This document shows, one piece after another, positions 6,197 through 12,752 of a stretch of DNA of 13,988 nt. Source of the stretch: JBKQHQ01 sp052148715 (GTDB taxonomy: Bacteria > Pseudomonadota > Alphaproteobacteria > Rhizobiales > Xanthobacteraceae); assembly GCA_052148715.1 (NCBI GenBank), contig JBKQHQ010000221.1:1-13988 (forward strand). Reading direction: 5' to 3'. Positions within the stretch are counted from its first letter, which is position 1. The number at the start of each line of letters is the position of its first letter. The notes below the pieces were generated by a model. That model ran no database searches and was not told where the DNA came from. It saw nothing but the letters and a program-made list of their open reading frames with translations. Made by a program: the position numbers and the translations under genes.

Positions 6197-7150
6197 ATGG
6201 AGGCCCGGAACGGAGCGATCAAACTGGTCGCCGGCAACTCCAATCCTGGGCTATCGGAGGCGATTGGCGCCTATCTCGAAGCCCCACTCACCAAGGCGGT
6301 GGTGCGGCGGTTCGCCGATATGGAAATCTTCGTTGAAATTCAGGAGAACGTGCGCGGCGCCGACGTGTTCGTGCTGCAATCGACGTCATATCCGGCGAAC
6401 GACCACCTGATGGAGTTGCTGATCATCATTGATGCGCTGCGCCGTGCATCGGCGCGCCGCATCACGTCGGTCATCCCCTATTTCGGCTACGCCCGCCAGG
6501 ACCGCAAGGCCGGGCCGCGCACCCCCATTTCCGCCAAGCTCGTCGCCAATCTAATCGCCCATGCGGGCACCGACCGAGTGATGACGCTGGATTTGCACGC
6601 CGGGCAGATTCAAGGATTCTTCGACATCCCGTGCGACAATCTCTACGCCTCGCCGGTCATGGTGCGCGACATTCGCGACCGCTTCGATCTCGGCAAGCTG
6701 ATGGTCGTTTCGCCGGACGTTGGCGGGGTCGTGCGTGCGCGCGGGCTTGCCAAGCGCATCAACGCGCCGCTCGCCATTATCGACAAGCGCCGAGAACGCC
6801 CTGGCGAGTCCGAAGTGATGAACGTGATCGGCGAGGTCGACGGGCGCACCTGCATCCTGGTGGACGACATCGTCGATTCAGGCGGCACCCTGGTGAACGC
6901 GGCCGACGCCCTCATCGAGCAGGGCGCCAAGGACGTCTATGCGTATATCAGTCACGGCGTATTGTCCGGTGGTGCCGTGGCGCGCATCACCGCATCGCGG
7001 CTCAAAGAGTTGGTGATCAGCGATTCGATTCAGCCGACAGAGGCAGTCCGCGTGTCCCGCAACATCCGCGTACTGTCGATTGCCACCCTGATCGGCGAAG
7101 CGATCGGCCGTACCGCCGCCGAAGAGTCGGTCTCCAGCCTGTTCGATTGA
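6197..7150 (+). CDS. prs: ribose-phosphate pyrophosphokinase (PRPP synthase)
   Basis: The enzyme makes 5-phosphoribosyl-1-diphosphate from ribose-5-phosphate and ATP in the cytoplasm, feeding purine, pyrimidine, NAD, histidine and tryptophan synthesis. The 317-residue length is standard for class I enzymes. Visible motifs are the ATP-binding stretch PYFGYARQDRK at 94-104, the Mg-binding LDLHAGQIQGFF at 131-142 with H134, the catalytic flexible loop around K198 and R200 (IIDKRRERPG), and the PRPP-binding loop VDDIVDSGGT at 222-231. The ATG at 6197 is preceded by AGGAG 8 bases upstream and gives the normal N-terminus (IKLVAGNSNP), so the 30-residue longer frame is rejected. A good terminator follows. 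Confidence 0.97.
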   Translation: MEARNGAIKLVAGNSNPGLSEAIGAYLEAPLTKAVVRRFADMEIFVEIQENVRGADVFVLQSTSYPANDHLMELLIIIDALRRASARRITSVIPYFGYARQDRKAGPRTPISAKLVANLIAHAGTDRVMTLDLHAGQIQGFFDIPCDNLYASPVMVRDIRDRFDLGKLMVVSPDVGGVVRARGLAKRINAPLAIIDKRRERPGESEVMNVIGEVDGRTCILVDDIVDSGGTLVNAADALIEQGAKDVYAYISHGVLSGGAVARITASRLKELVISDSIQPTEAVRVSRNIRVLSIATLIGEAIGRTAAEESVSSLFD

Positions 7151-7180
7151 GCGGCGCCGCCCTTTGTGGACAAACCCAGG

Positions 7181-7207
7181 GCACCCCGAATCGGGGGCGC
7201 GGTTTTT
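7181..7207 (+). terminator. rho-independent terminator of prs
   Basis: CCCCG (7184-7188) and CGGGG (7192-7196) pair around an AAT loop. The stem can be extended by GC/GC with one bulged A. Five T (7203-7207) follow closely. The structure starts 30 bases after the prs stop, the expected place. Confidence 0.7.
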
Positions 7208-7366
7208 CTGCGCTGCGACCGGAACCCAACCCATGCCAAGGCGTTGTAACCCGTTACCAACTCACGGATCGAAGAAATCCGCCGTTGGGGATGTAAGCTT
7301 TTCGCGCCACGGAGGGACCCTTGCGCAAGCCAATAAACCTTGACCACAGCTAAATTAACCGAGGCC

Positions 7367-7394
7367 TTGGCTGGCCGAATCGAACGTTTATAGT
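7367..7394 (+). promoter_or_regulatory. candidate promoter of the ybjN-family gene
   Basis: TTGGCT (7367-7372) and TATAGT (7389-7394) are spaced by 16 bases, giving 4 of 6 and 5 of 6 consensus matches. The start codon is 145 bases beyond, so the leader would be long. The -10 lies within the loop of an inverted repeat, which suggests regulated access. Confidence 0.4.
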
Positions 7395-7416
7395 CGGATT
7401 CGAAAGTGATTCGGCC
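7373..7416. promoter_or_regulatory. 9-bp inverted repeat around the putative -10
   Basis: GGCCGAATC (7373-7381) and GATTCGGCC (7408-7416) are perfect inverted copies separated by 26 bases. Between them lies a further GGATTCGAA, so GAATC/GATTC occurs three times within 44 bases. The arms flank the candidate -10 at 7389-7394. It could be an operator for a dimeric regulator or an mRNA stem-loop in the leader. Confidence 0.45.
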
Positions 7417-7538
7417 CCGAGCGTTAACACGACCGCATCAGTATCTCCTGCGTCAAAACGGTTCCTGTTCCGACGAAGCGTCTTGTGCGCGCGCGTTCGC
7501 GTGTCCATGCCCACTTCCGGCGGCAGGATGGAGACGGC

Positions 7539-8039
7539 ATGTCCCTGATTGACTTTTCTGAGCAACACCGCCTCAACCCACTCGATGTCGTCGAACGGGT
7601 CGCGTCGATTCACGACTGGTCCTTCGAGCGCGCGAGCGACGATGAGATCACCCTTCTGGCCAAGGGAGAGTGGACCGACTATCAGGTGTCCTTCACCTGG
7701 ATGACCGATATCGAGGCGCTGCATTTGGCCTGTGCGTTCGATATCAAGGTGCCCGAGCGGCGGCGCGCCGAAGTCCAGCAGCTGATTTCGTACATCAACG
7801 AGCAGCTGTGGGTCGGGCATTTCGACCTGTGGCTCCAGGACGGCATGGTGATGTTCCGCCACGCCCTGATGCTCGCCGGCGGCGTCGAGGCCTCCGGCAA
7901 GCAATGCGAGGCGATGCTGGCAACAGCGATCAAGGCATGCGAGCGGTACTTCCCGGCCCTGCAATTCGTGGTCTGGGCCGGCAAACCGGCGCGCGAAGCG
8001 CTTGATGCCGCCATGTTTGAGACCTCCGGCGAGGCCTGA
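7539..8039 (+). CDS. YbjN domain-containing protein
   Basis: The 166-residue cytoplasmic protein resembles the YbjN family (DUF1790), a fold related to type III secretion chaperones. E. coli YbjN has been linked to stress tolerance and motility, but no biochemical role is settled. Visible family features are NPLDVVERVASIHDWSFER near the N-terminus, EWTDYQVSFTWMTDIEALHLACAFD in the centre (given here only to place the domain at about 40-70), and EQLWVGHFDLW with VMFRHALML at about 85-110. No signal peptide or membrane segment is seen. The ATG at 7539 follows GGAG by 6 bases and gives a normal N-terminus, whereas an upstream GTG at 7485 would add a basic, unlikely extension. It lies next to proC, an arrangement I recall from related genomes. 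Confidence 0.88.
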   Translation: MSLIDFSEQHRLNPLDVVERVASIHDWSFERASDDEITLLAKGEWTDYQVSFTWMTDIEALHLACAFDIKVPERRRAEVQQLISYINEQLWVGHFDLWLQDGMVMFRHALMLAGGVEASGKQCEAMLATAIKACERYFPALQFVVWAGKPAREALDAAMFETSGEA

Positions 8040-8192
8040 GCCGGCTTGCGGCAGGCTCATCCGTCCACCAGTCGGATCGCGTGTTCCGGCGAACCCTAGC
8101 CCAGGCGTGACCACCCACATCTGATGTTTCCACACCGGCGTTTCTGCCGTGGACGCTGTGCGCCGCGAAGAACATGCCGCCGTGGAGAAATT

Positions 8193-8234
8193 CCAGCGCC
8201 TGTCCTGATTCCAAAGAAACGGGACAGGCGCTGG
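8193..8234. repeat. perfect 13-bp inverted repeat between ybjN and proC
   Basis: CCAGCGCCTGTCC (8193-8205) and GGACAGGCGCTGG (8222-8234) pair perfectly around a 16-base loop. This is the longest perfect stem in the window. It lies 153 bases past the ybjN stop. No run of T follows on either strand, so it does not look like a classical terminator. It sits directly beside another palindromic element at 8256-8283. Confidence 0.65.
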
Positions 8235-8255
8235 TACGTCTTGCATCGCGCGCGT

Positions 8256-8283
8256 GGGATTGCTTCGCTTCGCTCGCAATGAC
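8256..8283. repeat. dispersed intergenic repeat with ATTGC...GCAAT ends
   Basis: The core TTGCTTCGCTTCGCTCGCAA is flanked to give ATTGC and GCAAT ends. It belongs to a repeat I recall as scattered in intergenic regions of many Bradyrhizobium-like and other alphaproteobacterial genomes; this was not checked by search. It lies just upstream of proC (30 bases before the ATG). Confidence 0.6.
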
Positions 8284-8312
8284 AAACTTTTCGCAGCTGC
8301 GGGATATCGAGC

Positions 8313-9152
8313 ATGTCGACGCATTCGGCGGGCGCAACGTTGCGCGGCTTCTCCGGGCATCTCTTGCTCGTCGGCGCCGGCAAGATGGGTCATGCACTGC
8401 TCGAAGGCTGGCTGGGCCTCGGTCTCGACCCGCACCGGATCTTGGTGTTCGAGCCGCAACCGGCGCCCGATCTTGAGGCGCTGGCCCCGAAAGGATTGCG
8501 CCTCAATCCGCCACCCAGCGAGGCGCAAGGCGCCGCGGCGATCGTCATCGCCGTCAAGCCGCAAATCGCGACCGAGGCCGTGCCGCCGCTGGCTCCGCTG
8601 GTCGGGAGCCTCGGCGTTGCGATCTCGATCATGGCGGGAAAACCCCTGCGGACGTTGGAGCAGGCGCTTCCCGGCGCAGCCATCGTGCGGGCGATGCCCA
8701 ATACGCCGGCCGCCATCGGCCGCGGCATCACGGTTGCGGTCGCGAACCAAAGGGTCTCATCCGCGCAGCGCGATCTTGCCCACGCGCTCCTGTCGGCGAC
8801 CGGCGCGATGGAGTGGATCAGCGAAGAGGCCCTGATGGACGCCGTGACCGCGGTTTCCGGATCAGGTCCGGCCTATGTGTTTCTGCTGGTGGAGGCGCTC
8901 GCCCAAGCGGGGATCGATGCCGGGCTGCCGCCCGATCTTGCCGCCAAGCTTGCCCGCGAAACCGTCACCGGCGCCGGGGAGCTGTTGCACCGCTCCGCAC
9001 TCGATCCCGCGACATTGCGGAAAAATGTGACATCCCAGGGTGGCACCACCGAAGCAGCGCTTGCCGTGTTGATGAGCGCGGATGGCCTCGCGCCGCTAAT
9101 GACCAAGGCGGTGGCCGCCGCAACCCGGCGGTCCCGCGCGCTTGCGCGCTGA
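8313..9152 (+). CDS. proC: pyrroline-5-carboxylate reductase
   Basis: ProC catalyses the last step of proline synthesis, reducing 1-pyrroline-5-carboxylate with NAD(P)H in the cytoplasm. The 279-residue protein is of standard length. A Rossmann motif, LLVGAGKMGHAL, lies at 18-29, then VKPQ at 81-84, RAMPNTPAAIGRG at 126-138, and the family signature around DAVTAVSGSGPAYVFLLVEA at 176-195. Near the end TSQGGTTEAAL (240-250) replaces the usual TSPGGTT, a Pro-to-Gln change that seems tolerable. The ATG at 8313 is the first in frame; its ribosome binding site is weak (GGGATA). The dispersed repeat just upstream means the promoter is probably further left or the gene is read from ybjN. Confidence 0.96.
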   Translation: MSTHSAGATLRGFSGHLLLVGAGKMGHALLEGWLGLGLDPHRILVFEPQPAPDLEALAPKGLRLNPPPSEAQGAAAIVIAVKPQIATEAVPPLAPLVGSLGVAISIMAGKPLRTLEQALPGAAIVRAMPNTPAAIGRGITVAVANQRVSSAQRDLAHALLSATGAMEWISEEALMDAVTAVSGSGPAYVFLLVEALAQAGIDAGLPPDLAAKLARETVTGAGELLHRSALDPATLRKNVTSQGGTTEAALAVLMSADGLAPLMTKAVAAATRRSRALAR

Positions 9153-9211
9153 TAAAAACGCAGGCCGCTTGGCGCCGGATCCGCTCGTCCGACACCCGGC
9201 CCTCCCGTAAC

Positions 9212-9240
9212 TTGGAACCGTCCGGCGGCGGCCTTACATT
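9212..9240 (+). promoter_or_regulatory. candidate promoter of the TetR-fold gene
   Basis: TTGGAA (9212-9217) and TACATT (9235-9240) are spaced by exactly 17 bases, each with 4 of 6 consensus bases. The distance from the -10 to the ATG at 9272 (31 bases) fits a short leader with AAGGAG. No palindrome for autoregulation was seen over it. Confidence 0.4.
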
Positions 9241-9271
9241 CAACACCAGGCGACGGACAAGGAGACAGGCA

Positions 9272-10024
9272 ATGGCGCGCGCACCCCGGCGTGGTCGGCA
9301 GGGACGTTCCAACGGCAATTCCACTCCACCGGATAGCCCGCCGCCTCCCCCATCCGGTTCCGACCGCGAGCGCATCGTCGCCGCCTTCATGGGATTGCTG
9401 GCGGAACGGCCGATTGAAGAGATCGAGCGTGCGGAGATTGCGGCTCGGGCGGGTGTGTCGCTTGCGACGCTGCGCGGCGAGTTCGACTCGGCGCTCGGTA
9501 TTCTTGCGGCGCATATCAAGGAAATCGACCGCGCGGTGCTCAATAGCGGCGATGCCGACATGGCCGAGGAACCGGCGCGCGAGCGGTTGTTCGACGCCCT
9601 GATGCGGCGCATCGAAGCGCTCGCCCCGTACAAGGAGGCGATCCGCTCGCTACTGCGTTCGCTGCGGCGCCATCCGGGGCTCGCCTTCGCCGTCAATGGC
9701 CTCGCGGTTCGCTCGCAGCGATGGATGCTGACCGCCGCCGGCCTCGATTCGGCCGGTCCACCGGGCGCGCTTCGCGCCCAAGGCCTCGCCGTCCTCTTTG
9801 CCCGGGTGCTTCGGGTCTGGGTGGACGACGACGATCCGGGGCTCGCCCGCACCATGGCCGCGCTCGACCGCGAGCTTGCGCGCGGGCAGCGCTGGGCCGG
9901 CTTCCTCTCGGAACTCTGCCGGCTGGCGCCGTCGCGGCGCCTGTGCCGGTTGCGCTCTCGGCGCCGGCGCCGCCGCGATGACGATGACGACCGCTACCAT
10001 GACGAGGACGCGGTCCTCGCCTAA
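9272..10024 (+). CDS. TetR/AcrR-fold regulator, possibly COQ9-like, with charged tail
   Basis: The 250-residue protein starts with a basic, Pro-rich disordered stretch (1-30), then a TetR-type helix-turn-helix at about 33-80: ERIVAAFMGLLAERPIEEI, then EIAARAGVSLATLRGEF as the recognition region. A helical ligand/dimer domain follows to about 215. The segment WVDDDDPGLARTMAALDREL (183-202) recalls the end of COQ9, a TetR-fold lipid-binding protein of ubiquinone synthesis, so a non-DNA-binding role is possible. The C-terminus is striking: many arginines at 222-235, then DDDDD at 236-240. The ATG at 9272 is preceded by AAGGAG, an excellent ribosome binding site. It is convergent with the kinase gene, with 40 bases between stops. 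Confidence 0.82.
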   Translation: MARAPRRGRQGRSNGNSTPPDSPPPPPSGSDRERIVAAFMGLLAERPIEEIERAEIAARAGVSLATLRGEFDSALGILAAHIKEIDRAVLNSGDADMAEEPARERLFDALMRRIEALAPYKEAIRSLLRSLRRHPGLAFAVNGLAVRSQRWMLTAAGLDSAGPPGALRAQGLAVLFARVLRVWVDDDDPGLARTMAALDRELARGQRWAGFLSELCRLAPSRRLCRLRSRRRRRRDDDDDRYHDEDAVLA

Positions 10025-10064
10025 TGCATTTTCGGGAAAGGCCTGTCCGTCGGGCTCGTCCGCT

Positions 10065-11474
10065 TCACACCGGCACCCGCACACTTGCTCGTAAGCCGCC
10101 CAGGGGACTGTCCGAGAGTGTGATATCACCCCCATGCGAGCGGGCGATGTCGCGCGCAATGGCCAGCCCCAGTCCGGTGCCGCCTTCGTCCTGATTGCGC
10201 GAATCGTCGAGCCGCAGGAACGGCTTGAACACTTCCTCGCGCATGTACGGCGGAATGCCCGGCCCATCGTCATCGACCGTCACGGTGAGCCAGCGATGGT
10301 CGCGGTGCCCGGTGATCGAGATGGCGCGGGCAAAGCGCGCCGCATTGGATACAAGGTTGGCGAGGCAGCGCTTGAAAGCCGCCGGCCGCACCGTGACCAC
10401 CGGCTGGCCGTGGAACACGACGCTCACGGTGTGACCGGTCCGCTCGGCATCGACCTTGAGCTCATCCAGGAACGAAGCCATATCGGTCGTCGCCGATTGC
10501 TCGCCCGAATCCCCGCGCGCGAAAGCGAGGTAGGCTTCGAGCATGCGGGCCATCTCGTCCACGTCCTTTTTCATTCCGTCAAGCTCGGGGTTTTCGCCGA
10601 TGAGGGCGAGCTCGAGCTTGAAGCGGGTGAGGATCGTGCGCAGGTCGTGCGAGACGCCGGCGAGCATGGTCGTGCGTTGCTCCATCGCCCGCTCGATGCG
10701 CTGGCGCATCTCGATGAAGGCTTGCGCGGCGCGGCGCACCTCGCGGGCGCCGCGCGGGCGAAAGTCCGGCACCTCGCGCCCCTTGCCAAAGCTCTCCGCC
10801 GCATCGGCCAGGCGCAGGATCGGCTTGATCTGGTTGCGCAGAAAGAGCACCGCGAGCGTGATCAGCACCAGCGAGGTGCCGACCATCCACAGCAGAAAGA
10901 TCTCGGAATTCGATGCATAGGCGGCATTGCGGCGCGCGAACACGCGCATCACCGCGTCGTCGAGCTGAATGCGGATCTCCACGAGCGCCGAGCGGCCGAC
11001 CGTGTCGATCCAGAACGGCCGGCCAATCTGCGTGCGCAACTGCACCGACAGTGCCTGGTCGAGCAGCGAGAAGAACGGCTTGGGGCCGGGCGGCGGCATC
11101 TCCGAGCGGGGCAGGAAATCGAGCACGAGCCCTAGCCGGTCCTGCGCGATGCGGCGCAGCTGGGCGTGGTCGGCGTCCTGCGGATAGAGCTTGTAGATCT
11201 CGATCAGCCCGGCGATGTCCTGCACCACCGCGGCGGACAGGCGTTGCGTCACGGTGTTCCAATGGCGCTCCATGAACACGAAGGCGACGACCGACTGCAG
11301 GATCACCATCGGGGCGATGATGATCAACAGCGAGCGGGCATAGAGCCCCTTGGGCATGAAGCTGTTCAGCCAGCGGCTAAAACTGTCCCACTGGTCGATC
11401 ACCCAGCCGGCGGCCAAGAGCAGCCGGTCGGCGGCCCGGCGCAGGCGAGCCATGCCGAGGTCGAGCGTGCTCAC
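10065..11474 (-). CDS. EnvZ-like sensor histidine kinase
   Basis: The 469-residue inner-membrane kinase pairs with the response regulator encoded just upstream. A cytoplasmic basic N-terminus leads to membrane segment 1 (about 46-68), a periplasmic sensor region (about 69-190), segment 2 (192-213), a HAMP linker (214-265), and the dimerisation/phosphoacceptor helix with GVSHDLRTILTRF, where H276 should be the phosphorylated residue. The catalytic domain shows the N box (LANLVSNAARFA, N377), G1 DDDGPGIP at 401-408, the F box FKPFLRLD and G2 GGTGLGLAIARD. The H box reads HDLRTI instead of the usual HDLRTP. It starts with GTG overlapping the regulator stop (GTGA), indicating translational coupling; a later ATG at codon 8 is possible. 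The signal sensed is unknown. Confidence 0.93.
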   Translation of the reverse strand: MSTLDLGMARLRRAADRLLLAAGWVIDQWDSFSRWLNSFMPKGLYARSLLIIIAPMVILQSVVAFVFMERHWNTVTQRLSAAVVQDIAGLIEIYKLYPQDADHAQLRRIAQDRLGLVLDFLPRSEMPPPGPKPFFSLLDQALSVQLRTQIGRPFWIDTVGRSALVEIRIQLDDAVMRVFARRNAAYASNSEIFLLWMVGTSLVLITLAVLFLRNQIKPILRLADAAESFGKGREVPDFRPRGAREVRRAAQAFIEMRQRIERAMEQRTTMLAGVSHDLRTILTRFKLELALIGENPELDGMKKDVDEMARMLEAYLAFARGDSGEQSATTDMASFLDELKVDAERTGHTVSVVFHGQPVVTVRPAAFKRCLANLVSNAARFARAISITGHRDHRWLTVTVDDDGPGIPPYMREEVFKPFLRLDDSRNQDEGGTGLGLAIARDIARSHGGDITLSDSPLGGLRASVRVPV

Positions 11475-12181
11475 GGCGCCACCATCAACCGGTAGCCGAT
11501 GCCGCGCACGGTCTGCACGATCAGCGGATTGGCGGGATCCTGCTCGACCTTGCGGCGCAGGCGGTTGATCTGGACATCGACCGCCCGCTCGTTGGCCGAG
11601 CCGCCGCCGCCGGCCAGCGCCAGGCGCGGCACCGTTTCGCCGGGCGCGACCGCCAACAGGCGGAGCATCTCGCGCTCGCGATCGGTGAGGTGAATCACCT
11701 CCTCGCCGCGTTTGAGCTCGCCACGTCCGATATTGAACACGAACGGACCGAACCGGACGGTCTCTGCTGCCGGAGGCGATGCCGGCGGCTGCGCCCGCTT
11801 GAGGATATTGTTGATGCGCAGCGATAGCTCGCGTGCCTCGAACGGCTTGGCCACGTAGTCGTCGGCGCCGATCTCGAGGCCCTTAATCCGGTTTTCCATC
11901 TCATCGCGCGCGGTCAGCATGAGAATGGGCACCGCCGAGCTCTCGCGGATGGCCTTGGCGAGCTCAAACCCGCTCTCGCCCGGCATCATCACGTCGAGGA
12001 TCAGCAAATCGAAATGGAGCCCATTGAGCTTGGCGCGCGCCTCGCTCGCCGTCTCCGCCGTGGTGACGCGATAGCCCTCGCGCAGCAGGAAGCGCGACAA
12101 CAGATCGCGGATGCGCCGATCGTCGTCGACGACCAAGAGATGCGGCGCGTTATCGGCCGGAGCTTCGGTTCCGGTGTCCAT
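11471..12181 (-). CDS. OmpR-family response regulator
   Basis: This is the 236-residue partner of the EnvZ-like kinase. The receiver domain (about 14-125) has the acidic pocket D19/D20, the phosphoacceptor D63 in LLILDVMMPG, T90 in MLTARDE and K112 in YVAKPFEA. The C-terminal winged helix (about 140-234) ends with ERAVDVQINRLRRKVEQDP and VQTVRGIGYRLM, the OmpR/PhoB-type DNA-binding signature. The ATG at 12181 is chosen because AGGGAG lies 5 bases upstream; a longer frame to 12256 would overlap the marR 3' end. It lies 16 bases after the marR stop, so the three genes probably form one transcript. Targets are unknown; porin or envelope genes would be the usual guess. Confidence 0.94.
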   Translation of the reverse strand: MDTGTEAPADNAPHLLVVDDDRRIRDLLSRFLLREGYRVTTAETASEARAKLNGLHFDLLILDVMMPGESGFELAKAIRESSAVPILMLTARDEMENRIKGLEIGADDYVAKPFEARELSLRINNILKRAQPPASPPAAETVRFGPFVFNIGRGELKRGEEVIHLTDREREMLRLLAVAPGETVPRLALAGGGGSANERAVDVQINRLRRKVEQDPANPLIVQTVRGIGYRLMVAP

Positions 12182-12197
12182 CGTGTCTCCCTGCCGC

Positions 12198-12743
12198 TCA
12201 CACGCGGGGTCGCGCCGCCCGATCGGCACGACTGATAAGGCGCAACACGTCCTCACGATCCTCGACGTCGATCATGGCGGTGAGCAAACGCCGGGCGAGA
12301 TCATGAGCGTCCGGCCCGAGCTCGGATAGCGCGCGGGCAAAGCGCGACGTCTGCAGCCGCGCCAGCCGCAACGCCAGCGTCTCGCCTTTTGCCGTGACGT
12401 AGAGGAGACGCTGCCGACGGTCGTTCGCGCCCTCCTTCTGCACGACGTAGCCTTCGTCGATGAGTTGCTTCAACACGCGCCCGAGCGATTGCTTGGTGAT
12501 TCGCAGAATGTCGAGCAGCTCGGCGACCTTCATGCCCGGATTGCGATTGATAAAGTGCAGCACCCGGTGATGCGCGCGGCCGAAGCCGAACCGGGCCAGC
12601 ATGTGATCCGGGTCGCCGACGAAGTCACGGTAGGCGAAGAACAAAAGCTCGATCAGGTCCCAAATCGGCTCGGGGCCTTGCGGCGGGCGCTCACCATTGG
12701 GATCGCCGAGCCGCTCGGATGCGGCGCCAATTATGTCAGCCAT
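12198..12743 (-). CDS. MarR-family transcriptional regulator
   Basis: The 181-residue protein has a short variable N-terminus, a dimerisation helix from about 28, a winged helix-turn-helix at about 72-115 (MKVAELLDILRITKQSLGRV, then LIDEGYVVQKEGANDRRQR as strand and wing) and a C-terminal dimer helix. MarR proteins are usually repressors released by small ligands, and they often control their own gene. Here a perfect inverted repeat (12732-12752) covers the start codon, which fits autorepression. No ribosome binding site is visible before the ATG at 12743, so the message may be leaderless or weakly translated. It heads an operon with the response regulator and kinase, and is divergent from ilvE across 199 bases. 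Confidence 0.92.
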   Translation of the reverse strand: MADIIGAASERLGDPNGERPPQGPEPIWDLIELLFFAYRDFVGDPDHMLARFGFGRAHHRVLHFINRNPGMKVAELLDILRITKQSLGRVLKQLIDEGYVVQKEGANDRRQRLLYVTAKGETLALRLARLQTSRFARALSELGPDAHDLARRLLTAMIDVEDREDVLRLISRADRAARPRV

Positions 12744-12752
12744 ATTGACATA
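12732..12752. promoter_or_regulatory. 7-7-7 inverted repeat over the marR start codon, candidate operator
   Basis: TATGTCA (12732-12738) and TGACATA (12746-12752) are perfect inverted arms with a 7-base spacer that contains the marR start codon (12741-12743). The 21-bp size and symmetry suit a MarR dimer. Binding would block initiation of the marR operon and could affect ilvE on the other side. Its assignment to this MarR protein is an inference from position. Confidence 0.55.

Larger units (their letters stand above)
7208..7538. other. intergenic region between prs and the ybjN-family gene
   Basis: These 331 bases hold no supported gene. Contents are a candidate promoter at 7367-7394 and a 9-bp inverted repeat around it (7373-7416). 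The sequence from about 7330 to 7400 is more AT-rich than its surroundings, as expected of a promoter region. A long frame runs open on the minus strand across this region but has no features of a real protein. Confidence 0.6.

Noticed and set aside
7350..8750. 466-codon open frame on the minus strand across ybjN and proC
   Set aside because: It is antisense to two well-supported genes, crosses an intergenic gap with repeats, is rich in Arg/Gly/His as expected of a shadow frame in GC-rich DNA, and has no recognisable domain.
10134..11135. 333-codon open frame on the plus strand inside the kinase gene
   Set aside because: It is antisense to all kinase motifs; composition rich in Arg, His and Ala is typical of a complementary-strand artefact.
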